Shown: piece after piece, positions 26,001-36,418 of the stretch
How the letters are laid out: each line of letters starts with the position of its first letter
Numbering within the stretch: position 1 is the stretch's first letter
Assembly (NCBI GenBank): GCA_029641185.1
Contig: JAPWGK010000010.1
Location: forward strand, 1,423,331-1,487,330
DNA: 64,000 nt
Reading direction: 5' to 3'
From: Pseudofabraea citricarpa
Taxonomy: Eukaryota > Ascomycota > Leotiomycetes > Helotiales > Dermateaceae
The notes under the pieces: generated by a model
What the model was told of the DNA's origin: nothing
Seen by the model: the letters and a program-made list of their open reading frames with translations, nothing else
Databases searched by the model: none
Position numbers and translations under genes: made by a program

Positions 26001-27090
26001 AGCACTGTGGCGAGTCCAAGGCAAAGAATGCTTGTGGATAGTGAAAGGATGCGAGTAAGCTGTGCATGAGTTTGTTTTGCTCACCGACTTTTTTGTACAC
26101 TACCCCAAGCACCAAGTCCCCGATGTATCTACCGGTATTGAAGAGCCAGAAAAATGTGGAATCCAGTCATACCATACCTGCAGACGGAAAGGAAATATTG
26201 AATATATTCGCGTTCTGATATGGAGTGGGCCATCCGAAGTATACGTACTGCTCAAATCGTGGAACATAGCCACTCGGCCTTCTAATTAACATTCTCACAA
26301 AACAACCCTGAAACAGACATTCTTCTTGAATCCAACCCATTTTATCAATGGCAAAATAGGCCAACCAGCCAAAGCTTGCGGGGTAATCGACAGCAGTTTC
26401 CCCGGGCCGATCAGTATGTGGGAGGGAGGTTAAGCTTCCGATGTCTCGATTCTTTTTGCGCTTCCCTCAGACTGACTGGTGCCCGATGGCAACTCCTGGA
26501 ACGTGCATAGTCGCTGTGCCCCACAATCCTTATTGCCTAAGTTCTTGACATGACGTATTTGTTTCTTTTTCTGATCTCGAGATTGTGCGCTTGCGGTCTC
26601 TGTCCGGTAGGGGTTCGCAGATGTTCGGATGGAGCTGGAAGTCTAGATGCACGTTTAAACATCTTTGAACTCTTCGCTCCGTGCCGTGAAATTCAACATG
26701 TCAGATCTTTCGGACTTAGCTTGCTCCTAGTGGAAATGTTGACTCCAGGCCCTAGTTGACTCGCTCCTTGGTTGGCATCTCGCGAGGCCGAAAGGTTGAA
26801 ACCGTCGACAAGGACCAAGACCTCAGGTGTTGAGCTCAATATCGTTCGATTTTCCAGCAGATGCGAGGGAAAAGTGAGTCTTCCAAGATGAAGCTCAAAC
26901 AAAGCGTCAATTCCCTAGACAGAAGCAGTGCCAGCTAGACAGAACCACTTATCCTGTCAGGAAGATGTCAATATTGAGTTGAGACCCGCAAGACCAATAA
27001 CCTCGTGCAGCAAGGTGGCAAAGGTCGATCATCTGAGACGGATATGATGTGTCGAACCTGGACACTGCAGCATATTTGATAAAATCAATT
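23006..27090. other. Gene-poor stretch of about 4 kb
   Basis: No open frame longer than about 140 codons and none with recognisable features. A weakly periodic CAACCAGA/CAGATAGAC segment lies at about 23500-23620. Base composition is ordinary, not AT-collapsed, so this is not a RIP block like the right end. It may hold untranslated regions, decayed genes or non-coding RNA, but I cannot show any. Confidence 0.4.
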
Positions 27091-27282
27091 TCAAAGACAC
27101 GACAATTGTCCAAAGTTCAGAGCTCTATCCGGAGATGTGCCCGGCAGACAGGAGGAGCGAGCGTGCTGGGTATTTTCGAAGATTCTGATGCCCAATGTGG
27201 CGAGGTCGCCTGTAATCGAAGAAGCCCCAGCCCCCATGGCCAGGGCGAGGGCAAGGGCGAGGGCGAGGGCGGGACGCGCCAT
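27091..27282 (-). CDS. Candidate small secreted protein (weak)
   Basis: A 63-aa frame on the minus strand starting at ATG 27282 begins MARPALALALALALAMGAGAS, which reads as a signal peptide with a repetitive Leu/Ala core. About 42 mature residues with two Cys follow. The hydrophobic part is encoded by a (GCCCTC)n-like simple repeat, which could create a signal-like stretch by chance. No splice extension or relative is known to me. It might be an effector-like protein or an artefact. Confidence 0.25.
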   Translation of the reverse strand: MARPALALALALALAMGAGASSITGDLATLGIRIFENTQHARSSCLPGTSPDRALNFGQLSCL

Positions 27283-28541
27283 GGAACGGGAACAGCTGTG
27301 GAGTAACAGTGTACAACGGACGACAAGCAGCGATGGGAAGGTCTAGGGGCAACGTGCCATGTACATGTACATCATGTAGAGAGTCTCGGCCTCGTGGTAG
27401 TTGCGCCAGATGCCCAGCCCCAGGCCAGCGCGGTGTGGGGGGTGTTCGGGAGCAAGTCGCAATTACGGTGAGCTGTGACTTGTCGGTACCTGGGGGAGCT
27501 TCGTGATACTGTTGACGGCAGAGGCATGGGTGGTGGTGGCTAGTGAGGTAAGGCTGGTGCTGGCCCTGCTGGGTACTCCGTACCAGATGAAGGAAGGCCT
27601 GGCCCTGGTACGACGACATCGTATATGACCAGTACGGTGCAGAAGCATACTGTATTTCGTAGCACAGGAGACAGTAATAATGTGGGTATTCGTATCGTGT
27701 GCACTGACTGGTACGTACTGACAGTGCAAGGCTGGATTGGATGTACAGTAGTAGCGGTACAGTTGGATAGTAGGGTAGTAGGACAGTAGGACAGTAGGAC
27801 AGTACAGGTACAGTAGTTGCAAGGCAAGATGATGGAAGTGGTGGTGGTGGTGGTGGTGGTTGTGCTGGTTGTGATAGTGATGGTGATTGTGATGACCTGT
27901 CAACGTGGGTTGCTGCTGGGGGGAAGTTTGTTTGATTGTTGTGGTCGAGTAGTCGGCAGTCCCGCAAAAATTCAATTGATTCACCGCCGGACACACTCCA
28001 GCGACTCCACCTTCTTTCTCTCACTCTATGTGTCTGTTTCTCTGTTTCTCTCCTCCCCTCTCCTCTCCTCTCTCCCCAAGTGACCCAACCCACCACCACA
28101 CGCCCCAATTCCTGGGCCCGTGGCTCTCTCATCATCCATCCACTCATCCACTCATCCACTCATCTCTGTCACCCCCGTGTCAGTGTCATAGTGTCACGGT
28201 GTCACGATGCACGATTCGCGATTCACAAATGCCAACCTCGCAAACTCTCAACCACGCCAAAGTGCAATGTCCATGACCTTGACCATGACCATGTGTACAG
28301 ACAGTCCCGTACATGGCCCCCCAACGACTCCAGGCTGGCAGAATCTCCGTGTCTCAAAACATGTTTAAGCTCAGTCGGCCTGCGACGTGTTAATTGGAGC
28401 TGCCGCCGTGCGTAAGGCATGAATAAGGATTGGGTTCAGCAAAAACAGTGTGTCGTCAATCACATCACGTTGCTTGCTGCATCCATGCCCAAGCCCAATA
28501 GCCCGTCGCCAGACCTGGCATACCCATACCACTGATACCAA

Positions 28542-28599
28542 CCAGCCAGCCAGCCAGCCATCCATCCATCCATCCATCCATCCTCAGTCAGTCAGTCAG
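28542..28599. repeat. Compound tetranucleotide array (CCAG)n(CCAT)n(CAGT)n
   Basis: Three adjacent tetranucleotide runs, read directly. They are followed at about 28640-28710 by CTCCAG and CAAGCAAC runs. Confidence 0.85.
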
Positions 28600-28892
28600 G
28601 CTCAACCGGACCTTTAGGCTCAGGGTACAACATCACTGCAGCACCGGCTCCAGCTCCAACTCCAGCTCCAGCTCCAGCAAGCAACCAAGCAAGCAACCAA
28701 GCAACCAGCAGCAACAGTGCAGCAAACCTCCTCCTCCACCTCCACCAGCAGCACCTCACTGCAAACTCCTTCCACCATGCACCACCATCCGCCCATCACT
28801 TCGGCCGGCCTTCTGTAGTTCTCCATCCACGCCCGCCCCGTCACCGCCTCGCGCCCTCCCTCTATCCCCTCCCTCTCCCTCTGCGCTGCTAG

Positions 28893-28963
28893 GTAAGTCC
28901 TTGTTGTTTCTCCCCCTCGTCGCGTCGAAAAGGCTAATCAGGTGCTTCACTCTCTGTTTACAG
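28893..28963 (+). other. Putative 5'-leader intron of the 29835 gene
   Basis: GTAAGT at 28893, GCTAAT branch-like site at about 28933 and TTTACAG ending at 28963 form a textbook fungal intron of 71 bp. No coding frame crosses it, so it would be in the 5' untranslated leader of the plus-strand gene downstream. That leader would be long. Confidence 0.4.
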
Positions 28964-29834
28964 CTGCCATCTGGCCCCGTCGTGTCGGTGCTTTTTGGCG
29001 CCTCAAGCGACCATATCTCGTGGGCCACAATAATAATAGCCTTTGTAAGCTCCGTCACGTCGCTGGTCTGTTTGGTTACAAGTTTGCTGTTAGCATTGCC
29101 CAATAATGCCCGAGGAAAGCCACAATTTCCTTAAACCAGGCAGGTGGAGGTTGACAACTCTCACGCCTACGAGGAGCGTCCTTGGACTCCCGAAGCACGT
29201 CGCCGATTCCGATGAATCTGCTGTGTGGGATGCAGTCCTTCGTACTCGGCCTCGTCCATTCATGGCTCACTCTGGCTCACCGACTGACGATCTCCTGTAC
29301 CAAACCTTTCATCCTCAAGATTTCGTTTTCCTTCTTCAGACTCTCAGCCCAATCCCTTGAATTGCAGTGGCAATTTGTCGGCCCTCGTTTGCGGATCCAT
29401 ACACGCCTTTATCTGTCAGATCGTCGTCTATCAACAGCTTCATTTAATACATGAGAGCTCGCCCCGTCTGCACCAGCATCTTCCTGCAACCTCGTAGAGC
29501 TTGATCCCAGGTCAATATAGCGTCCATATCTGCTATGATCTCCCGTGAGATCTATATTACCCAGACCACTTCACTTCACAATTTTCGAGTGTAAAGTATC
29601 AACTTGGGGCTCAGGAAAAGTTATCGCTTTGGTCATCTGGCACTTGTTCACCGCCTCCATCCCTTCTACACCGAATACTGTACATCCTTGGAAGACCCTC
29701 TTACCACGGATTGGACCGAACATTTTGGATTTCCTGGAATAAACCACCAGCCGAGGTTACCTGAGGACATTTCTATCTAACTTCCTTTTGTACACTGTCT
29801 CTTTCTGTTTCCCGTGTGGACCATCGCCGTTACC

Positions 29835-31055
29835 ATGATGGCATCAAGAAGGAACGTCCAACCGGACTATGGATACTCATCACCAGTTTCGAATGGAATA
29901 CTGAATCCAGCAAGGAGGTATGGGACCATCTCGACTTCGTTATTCTTCGCGAGCTAACTATCACCAGTAATGGATATGCAGAAGTTAGTCGCGCAGGGTA
30001 CGACACTGCAGCATACTATCCTACAACGAGGTAAGGAACGTACTCCAGATACACTCGGCGATACTGACTTCTCTACAGTGCTGCATACCAAGATGTTACA
30101 ACTTCAAGTTATAGCACGCCAATCTCAGCTCCAGTTGGGTCCGGCTCTCTTGTTCGTTCAGAACCTCTATATACTTCCACAGGCTACAACGTTGGCCAAT
30201 CTTCCGCCGTCTACGGAACAGCCGGTCCAGGGTACAATTCGTATACCAGCCAAGGGTCAAGTTTCCAGGGAAGAGTCTCTCCAGAGGCATATTTGGATGA
30301 TTACGTAGCGTCTCCAAGTCCTACTGATTACGCACTTGAAGCCTCAAGTCGCACGACCAAGTCCAAAGGAGAGGGGAAGAGCAATCATTCCCAGCAGCGA
30401 CGTCCGTCGAATAGGGATGAGTTTGATGGTCCTCATCAATTTCTTCAGAGACCTCCTCCAGAATACATTGCCCAGCAGGAGAGGGATTTACCACATCTAC
30501 CAACCAACTTGGTGGTTCAAGAGCAGGACAGTGTCCTAACTCGTGTCAATGATCGGTTATCCCAATGTGCCTTTGACTTTGTGGCCAAGTATCAGTTCCC
30601 GTATGTATATTTCGATGCCGTGACTCTTTTGCTGTTATTCGAACCATGGACCGATTCCGCGGATCTTGCTACCACTATATGACTCTTGACTGACAAGATT
30701 TAGAATACCGATCAATGAATCTCTACGCCCTGTTGAGCGACCACAAGACCGAGAATGGACCGAATGGGTATACTTGTTGAAGCGCCTGGCCACCAAGAGA
30801 CGGATACCTGCTAGGGTCTTGTATAATGGGCAGATCAAGCAGTTCGTCACGATATTGGAGAATTCTTTGGAGATGCGACATGCCGCGAAACACCAGTCGC
30901 GGCCGTTGAAAGATGACAGGAATATTTTACAACTTATTTCAGCTGGACTTCAGGTTGCCAAGATCATGAAGGATGCATCAGCGATGGAGTACATGGATCG
31001 ATTATACGTTACGACAGAGAAGCAGATTCAAGACAGGAGTCGTTACCGCTCTTGA
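29835..31055 (+). CDS. Conserved fungal protein of unknown function
   Basis: Exons 29835-29917, 29968-30030, 30079-30600 and 30704-31055 give 339 aa. Introns are 50, 48 and 103 bp; the first two have good branch sites or acceptors and all junctions keep frame. The first two ATGs are adjacent (29835, 29838). The N-terminal half is rich in Tyr, Ser, Gly and Pro (SNGYAEVSRAGYDTAAYY; TSTGYNVGQSSAVYG) and probably disordered. The C-terminal about 150 residues look like a helical folded domain (LTRVNDRLSQCAFDFVAKY; DREWTEWVYLLKRLATKRR; QFVTILENSLEMRHAAKH). I have a sense of a conserved Pezizomycotina protein but know no function. There are no signal peptide or membrane segments. Confidence 0.75.
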
Positions 31056-31969
31056 GCTTATGATTGAAGGTCTTCGAGGTTTCATGAAGTTTTACGAAAG
31101 ATTACGAAGACCAGGAACTGTACACTAGGCGCTTGAGTAGTTTCTCGCCCTTGGTTCATTTGTCATTGGACAGAATCCACGGATCAACAGATATACCTTA
31201 TTTGGACAGTTATGAAACGGCCGTACCAGTTTTTTTAGATGCTGCAGGCCCAGGAAAATACCCCCACGGAGTGAGCGACTTCAGATGGACCGCCCAACGC
31301 CCGGTTTGGCGGGCCATCTGCAGATCTCTTTCCTACTTGTTTACCGGCTCATGGCGTCACGTTGGCATATCTGGAGTGGTTGAAGCGGAGTTTTCATAGC
31401 TTACTGGATAGCACGAGGCGCATGGAGTTTTAGATCAAGATTAGTCGTTTTCAAGCGAACTGTCTTCCTGGAGGTTGTTATTCTTTCGGCAACGAAAAGG
31501 ATGGGAGGCGTGGCGTGGGATTTATTTGTTTTGGATTTATTTATGTGTGTGTGTGTGTGTGTGTGTGTTGTATTTGATAGCAAGAGACCTTAATTGCAGA
31601 AATACCAGAAATACCCCTCTCCTTGCTTGTTCCGATGATCTCTTTTTGAAGTACCCCGCCACCAATCGGTTGTGCGATAAGAACACTCCCCCCATGCAGT
31701 TCTGCAGTTCTGTACGTACAAAGATGAGATGCATGGAACCCTGTCATGACCGGTGACACTTTTGGCCTAGTGGCAAGTCGTAAGTGAGGCTGAAGGTAGA
31801 ATGGAAGGGATTGCGAACCATCACCACCACCAATTGGAACATTGGACGAGGAGGCCTCTTGGTCTATTTATGATAGCTGTCTACCCAGATTCGCCCCCTC
31901 GTTCAGTCGCATGCTGCTCTCTTGCCATCTTCCTCTTTCATACTCAACTATACTTAAGTATCTTGCACC
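31056..31969. other. Intergenic between two plus-strand genes
   Basis: No gene supported. It contains a (TG)n microsatellite at 31544-31568. The last 150 bp should hold the promoter of the next gene. Confidence 0.5.
31544..31568. repeat. (TG)n microsatellite
   Basis: About 12 uninterrupted TG copies. Confidence 0.95.
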
Positions 31970-34165
31970 ATGGCCTCGACAGACATCTTCATGACCGAGG
32001 ACAATTCGGCCGCCTACTGGCTTTCCTTGAGTCCTTCTGAATCGCTTTCGGACTTCGCTGCATCAAGTCCAGCTGCTGGGTCCGAGGCAAGTTACGTTTT
32101 TGTTTCATCTACTTATGAGAACGACGATTTGTTTCCTCCACAAAGCTCGAGGGGAGTCACTGATCACAGATCATGTGGGCATGAAGAAATGCTTGCCGGC
32201 GGTCTATATACTTCTCGTATGTTGTGTTTCATCTCAATCCACGCTGTTCCCGTCCACCCTGTGCTGGTATGAAGCAATGGGAATTGATAAAAAGACTTTA
32301 GAAATGGATATTGTAGGTACGGGTGAGATATATTCCGAGAGCGAGGACAAAATCCCAAGGACATTCTCAATTCCTTCCAGGCCAATGGCAACCAACCGAT
32401 TCCAAGGAGGAGACGACCCTTGGATCCCGTTGGACAGCGCCTATAGGACTCCAGATTTCCCCCCAGGATACGTTGCTTTCTTGCCTGAAGAGCAGATGTC
32501 ACCCCAGAGGATGGAGCGGGAGGAACACTCACAATCACCCGCATGGGAACACACGGTTGTAAAGAAGAATGGACCGGGGAAATTATTGAACGATGAGAGC
32601 GGTCCACGTACGTCTACACGGAGCCATGGCAAACGCACCGGGAAGCTGGCCCCAGAAACGGCGAAGAAGGCCAAGAGAATCCGGGCAATAGGATCATGTT
32701 GGAGGTGTTGGAATCTGAAGTTACCCGTGAGATTTCTCCAATTTTTGGTTCGGTGCATGGCTAATTGGATGTTATAAAAGTGCTCGGAGGGAGAGCATTG
32801 CAAGGCTTGTCTAAAACGCTACTCGCTTCCTTCGCCTACCAAGGACCAGCTGTGTTGCCGAACAGGCTTTGATGAGTATGAGACGACCTTCTTCCCAGAC
32901 TTCCTCAATGAACATTACAATAAAAAGAAGGTCGAGAATCTGATCTCTGAACACACGTCTGGATTCTGGGATGTCGCTATCGATGTACATGTCAGTACCG
33001 GAGAGTACTTCAATGCTATGATTGTGACTGCAAATTTCTTCTATCCCAAAGGTGCTCACTTACTTATTCATGATCACTTAAAGACGGAAAACGATGATGT
33101 CGATACTCAGATGATAAGGCGCTATAGTGCTCCCATCGGCTTACTTGGTGTTGATACATCGGCCCTGAAGAAGATCTGTCTGAGCCATATCGAGGATATG
33201 ATTGACAATCCTTTCTACGCCATGCAAGCCACTGCGGGAGATGCGACACAAGTCCCCCAAAAGATCATAGAGATGGTTCAACAATATTGTACCTCGAAAG
33301 ATGTGAGTCCCATTCAGAATTGTGGAAGTACCATACTGATTTCATAGCTACCACTTGTGCGCAAGGCATTAATGCTTCACGCTATCAACTACTTTATCTC
33401 TCACGTCGTAACTTTTTCTGATGAATCCACGTTCGACGTCCTAGAAACTATGAAACAGTACACCTATCCTGTTCCTTCGGAACCATATATCTCGTCTCGA
33501 CTTCTCAACCGACAAGTCAAATACGGCATGCATAAGTTGCACCGTGAACTGACACGAGATGTACTTGAAGGGCTTGAGAAATCGATGCGGTCGAAAACGA
33601 GAGATTCATGGGGTCCTTCTTTCTGCGTCATTCTCATACTCGCTCTTTGTATCGAGAATACTCAGATCGCCGCGGATACCTTTGTCGTCTGCCAGATGGA
33701 GAATGAGAAGGAGCATGATGAAGGCCCGTGTCAGTACAATCGTGGACACAGCTTTAACGCCTGTTCGGCGCTGGAGGAATATCCCTTTCAGCAATGCACG
33801 AGATTATTCCATGAGATTTACCGGTCGCACAAGGAGGGCTCCCGATCCAAGGATGGCGCATTTAATCCTTTCAAGACGGAATGTGAAGTTGATGTGAGGG
33901 CTGGTTGGGACGAGGCGACTAACATCATGGTGTTGAGGATGAGAGAGTTGATATATACTTGTGGTATGCTCCGTTTCTTGGCTTTGTTCTCCTATCCTGT
34001 TGCATGTGTGTGCTGATTGCTTGTCTTGCACTTATAGAGGTCGAGTTGGGTTACCTCTCTCAGAAACCGGCTTTCATCACCCAGGATACACAGGTCCCAC
34101 CGGTTCTTATCAGCCTTAACAATACCGGCCGTCTGGTCTCACAGTTCTTGCTTTCTTTCTTCTAA
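31970..34165 (+). CDS. Zinc-cluster-like protein with atypical Cys spacing (putative regulator)
   Basis: Exons 31970-32216, 32302-32726, 32781-33302, 33348-33963 and 34038-34165 give 645 aa; all four introns (85, 54, 45, 74 bp) keep frame. A basic stretch (GKLAPETAKKAKRIRAIGS) leads into Cys215-WR-Cys218, then Cys225, Cys231 and Cys234, and finally Cys249/Cys250. This is CX2CX6CX5CX2C like a Zn2Cys6 cluster, but the last ligand is about 14 residues away instead of 6-8. As in true zinc-cluster genes, an intron falls inside the motif (after LKLP). The rest is acidic/helical without a recognisable fungal_trans domain. The N-terminus is Ser/Asp-rich (MASTDIFMTEDNSAAYWLSL), which could be an activation region. 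A role as DNA-binding regulator is inference. Confidence 0.72.
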
Positions 34166-36418
34166 TGGATGGACGAATGAATGATTGAACGAATGTATTG
34201 ATTATGAGTTATGATGTATGAATAATGGGCGTTGGTTTGGAAATTGAAGCGTCGACTTCTTCGTTGGGGATATCCTCGATCATGGCCCCAGTTCGAGGTT
34301 CTCGATGTTTCTTAGTTGTCGATGCGTACTCGACTGCAGGTCCGGCCGCTGTACTTTGGCTTGAAGTATCCTAGGTGCTCAGTAAAAACAGAAGAGATGT
34401 AAAACAGAGCAGGATATCACATTATTTGGACTACGACTGCAATTATCCTTTCACAGAGGACCAGTCAGGAAGATAACGAGTTCAGATTTGAAATGATAAA
34501 TTTATTTGGATACTAAAAAAGCTAATAGCGGATACGAAGTGTTTGTCACGATTAGTCCTCCTGGCGCACTTTATCAACGCCAGCAGGGTGGAATGGACTG
34601 GCTGTCTAGGCCGTTGGTTCTATTTCCCACGAACGATAAAATAAATAAGTGACATTTTCCCCCTTGGTTTGGGGAGATGTAGGCAATATGTGGTTTTGGT
34701 TTGGTTTGTGTGACAAGAAAAGAAAAGCTGGTAGTCGACGCCGCCTTACCCTGTCCCATCCCTCGATATGTACACGTCCTCGGACGGGCCGACTGGTCGT
34801 CGTACGAAGGAGGATGTGCTCGAGTTGAATGGGACGCGCAGGCGCAGGATGGTTGCATGTCAGACACAGCATAGCCCCTCAAGAGAGTTGGATACTGATC
34901 GCGAACATGCAAGCCACCACGTCTGCGCTGCGCTTTCGAATGGAAGTCGTCGGGGGAGTCGCAGAAAGTGTGTGCTGATTGAATGATGAGAGGGAGTAGA
35001 AAATTCAGAGGCGCAAAAAAAAAATCATTTGTAGCGTGGGAAGCGCGCTTAGTCATGGACGGACGCGCTAGCGAGGGCGTTCAAAAACGCGTGCTCGTGC
35101 CTCGTCTCTTTCTCTTTCTTCTCTTCTCTCCACACTTTATCAGTCACGATTAATCAACCGCTAGGATGTGCTCTTCTCTCTCTGGACCTCTTCTCCGGTC
35201 CAGCGAGCGGAGCGCTTCTTCCCATTCGCCAACTGGCTAGTCGGTCATATTTGCGTGCTAGAGTGATCGTATCGTGAGGACTGCCCGCGGCCGCGACCGC
35301 TCGGCCCTGATTGGACCGCTCGGTCTGGTGACGCTGCGGTTGGCAGGTTCTGTGGATATGACATTTCTTTGGTTTTGTTTTTGGTTTGTTGTGCTGTGTC
35401 GTGATGTGTTGTGCTCGTCTTTGGTTTGTGGATTGTTATTGTGGGGATACATGTGTGAATTCGAATTCTATGTGTGCTTGATTGAGCGTGGTAAATTAAT
35501 TGTTTGTTTTTTTGTCGATGGTGCAACTGTGAGTTGGTGGCTGCTCTGGTGACGCTGGAGTTGGTTATATATATCTCTTTGGTTCTGTTTTGTGTGGTCT
35601 TTTCTGATCTCATCTGGCTTGGGATTATTAGGTGAAGGTAGTATGTTTGAATTGGAATCAATATGCTTGAGCTTGGTAAAATCTTGATATCATGATAGTA
35701 AATTTGTGAGTGAGAGGAAGCTCTACGGATTTGATATTTCTTTAGCTTTGTTTGGTGTGGTCTTTTCTAAAATCATCACAGTGAATTTGTGACTTAGAGA
35801 CTGGTCTGATGAAGCTGGAGTTGGGAGGCTTTATTGTTTTGATATTTCTTTAGCTCTGTTTTGTGTGGTCTTTCCAATAACTGGAATTTAATATACTTGA
35901 ATCTGCTAAAACCTTGAAATTATGATGGTGAATATCTTGATGTCATATTGGTAAAACTGGGAGTTTTGCAAGCTAGTCCGTCCTCTTCAAAGTCAGAAGC
36001 ATTCAACAAGACCGTCTCGCTTTATTAATTTCCCTGCAGTACCGGCAACAAAGTCAAATCTTCCCCACAAACATGTCAGGTTGCCAACAGTCTTTTAGCT
36101 TCCGTCAAAGGCAACGTCATCCCTTCAAAATCCCTTGAAACCCATGCGAGAGATCGGATCGGATAAACGAACCACCCTCTCCCAAGAAATCGCGGAGTAC
36201 GTAGCCTTCCAATAATACATTAATGCCCCCAACATTTTTGCATGTGAACTAAAATGAGCCACTCAATCCATTCCCTGCTACCTCATCCTACGTACATCTC
36301 GCAATGGGTTCTGTAATTTGATCTCCCTCTGGATAAACTACGCCGCCCTCGAGAATCCCGCGACGCCGGCGCAAAGACATGATCCGTTCTGAGTCTTGAT
36401 GCAAGCTTACTCTAGGAC
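34166..36418. other. Intergenic region between the zinc-cluster-like gene and sec59
   Basis: 2.25 kb without a supported gene. A 160-codon minus frame (34574-35056) and a 138-codon minus frame (35245-35661) have no recognisable features, and the latter lies in a repeat. It contains long degenerate repeats at 35324-35960. Confidence 0.45.
35324..35960. repeat. Degenerate long tandem repeat (unit roughly 160-260 bp)
   Basis: The phrase TCTGGTGACGCTGNGGTTGG recurs at 35324 and 35545 and as TCTGATGAAGCTGGAGTTGG at 35805. Each is followed by GATATTTCTTTRGYTCTGTTTTG and TGTGGTCTTTTCT-like segments, then a TTGAAT...TTGAGCTTGGTAAA segment. A further partial unit begins near 35705. Units have diverged and vary in length. 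Confidence 0.7.

Larger units (their letters stand above)
27283..29834. other. Low-complexity intergenic and leader region
   Basis: Full of simple repeats: a GTG/GGT run near 27838-27870, CAT/CCA runs near 28130-28160, and tetranucleotide blocks at 28542-28599. Long frames here (for example 27125-28159 on the minus strand) are overlapped by open frames on the other strand and are repeat-driven. The right part probably carries the spliced 5' leader of the gene starting at 29835. Confidence 0.45.

Noticed and set aside
27125..28159. 344-codon open frame on the minus strand
   Set aside because: Low-complexity (poly-Pro, His, Ser/Tyr), overlapped by open frames on the other strand, and driven by simple repeats.
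28756..29103. Minus-strand frame starting MGNANSKL, like an N-myristoylation site
   Set aside because: Overlaps a textbook plus-strand intron, becomes Gly/Arg-rich simple sequence, and matches no family I know.
34574..35056. 160-codon minus-strand frame
   Set aside because: No domain, signal peptide or splice support; composition is not clearly coding.
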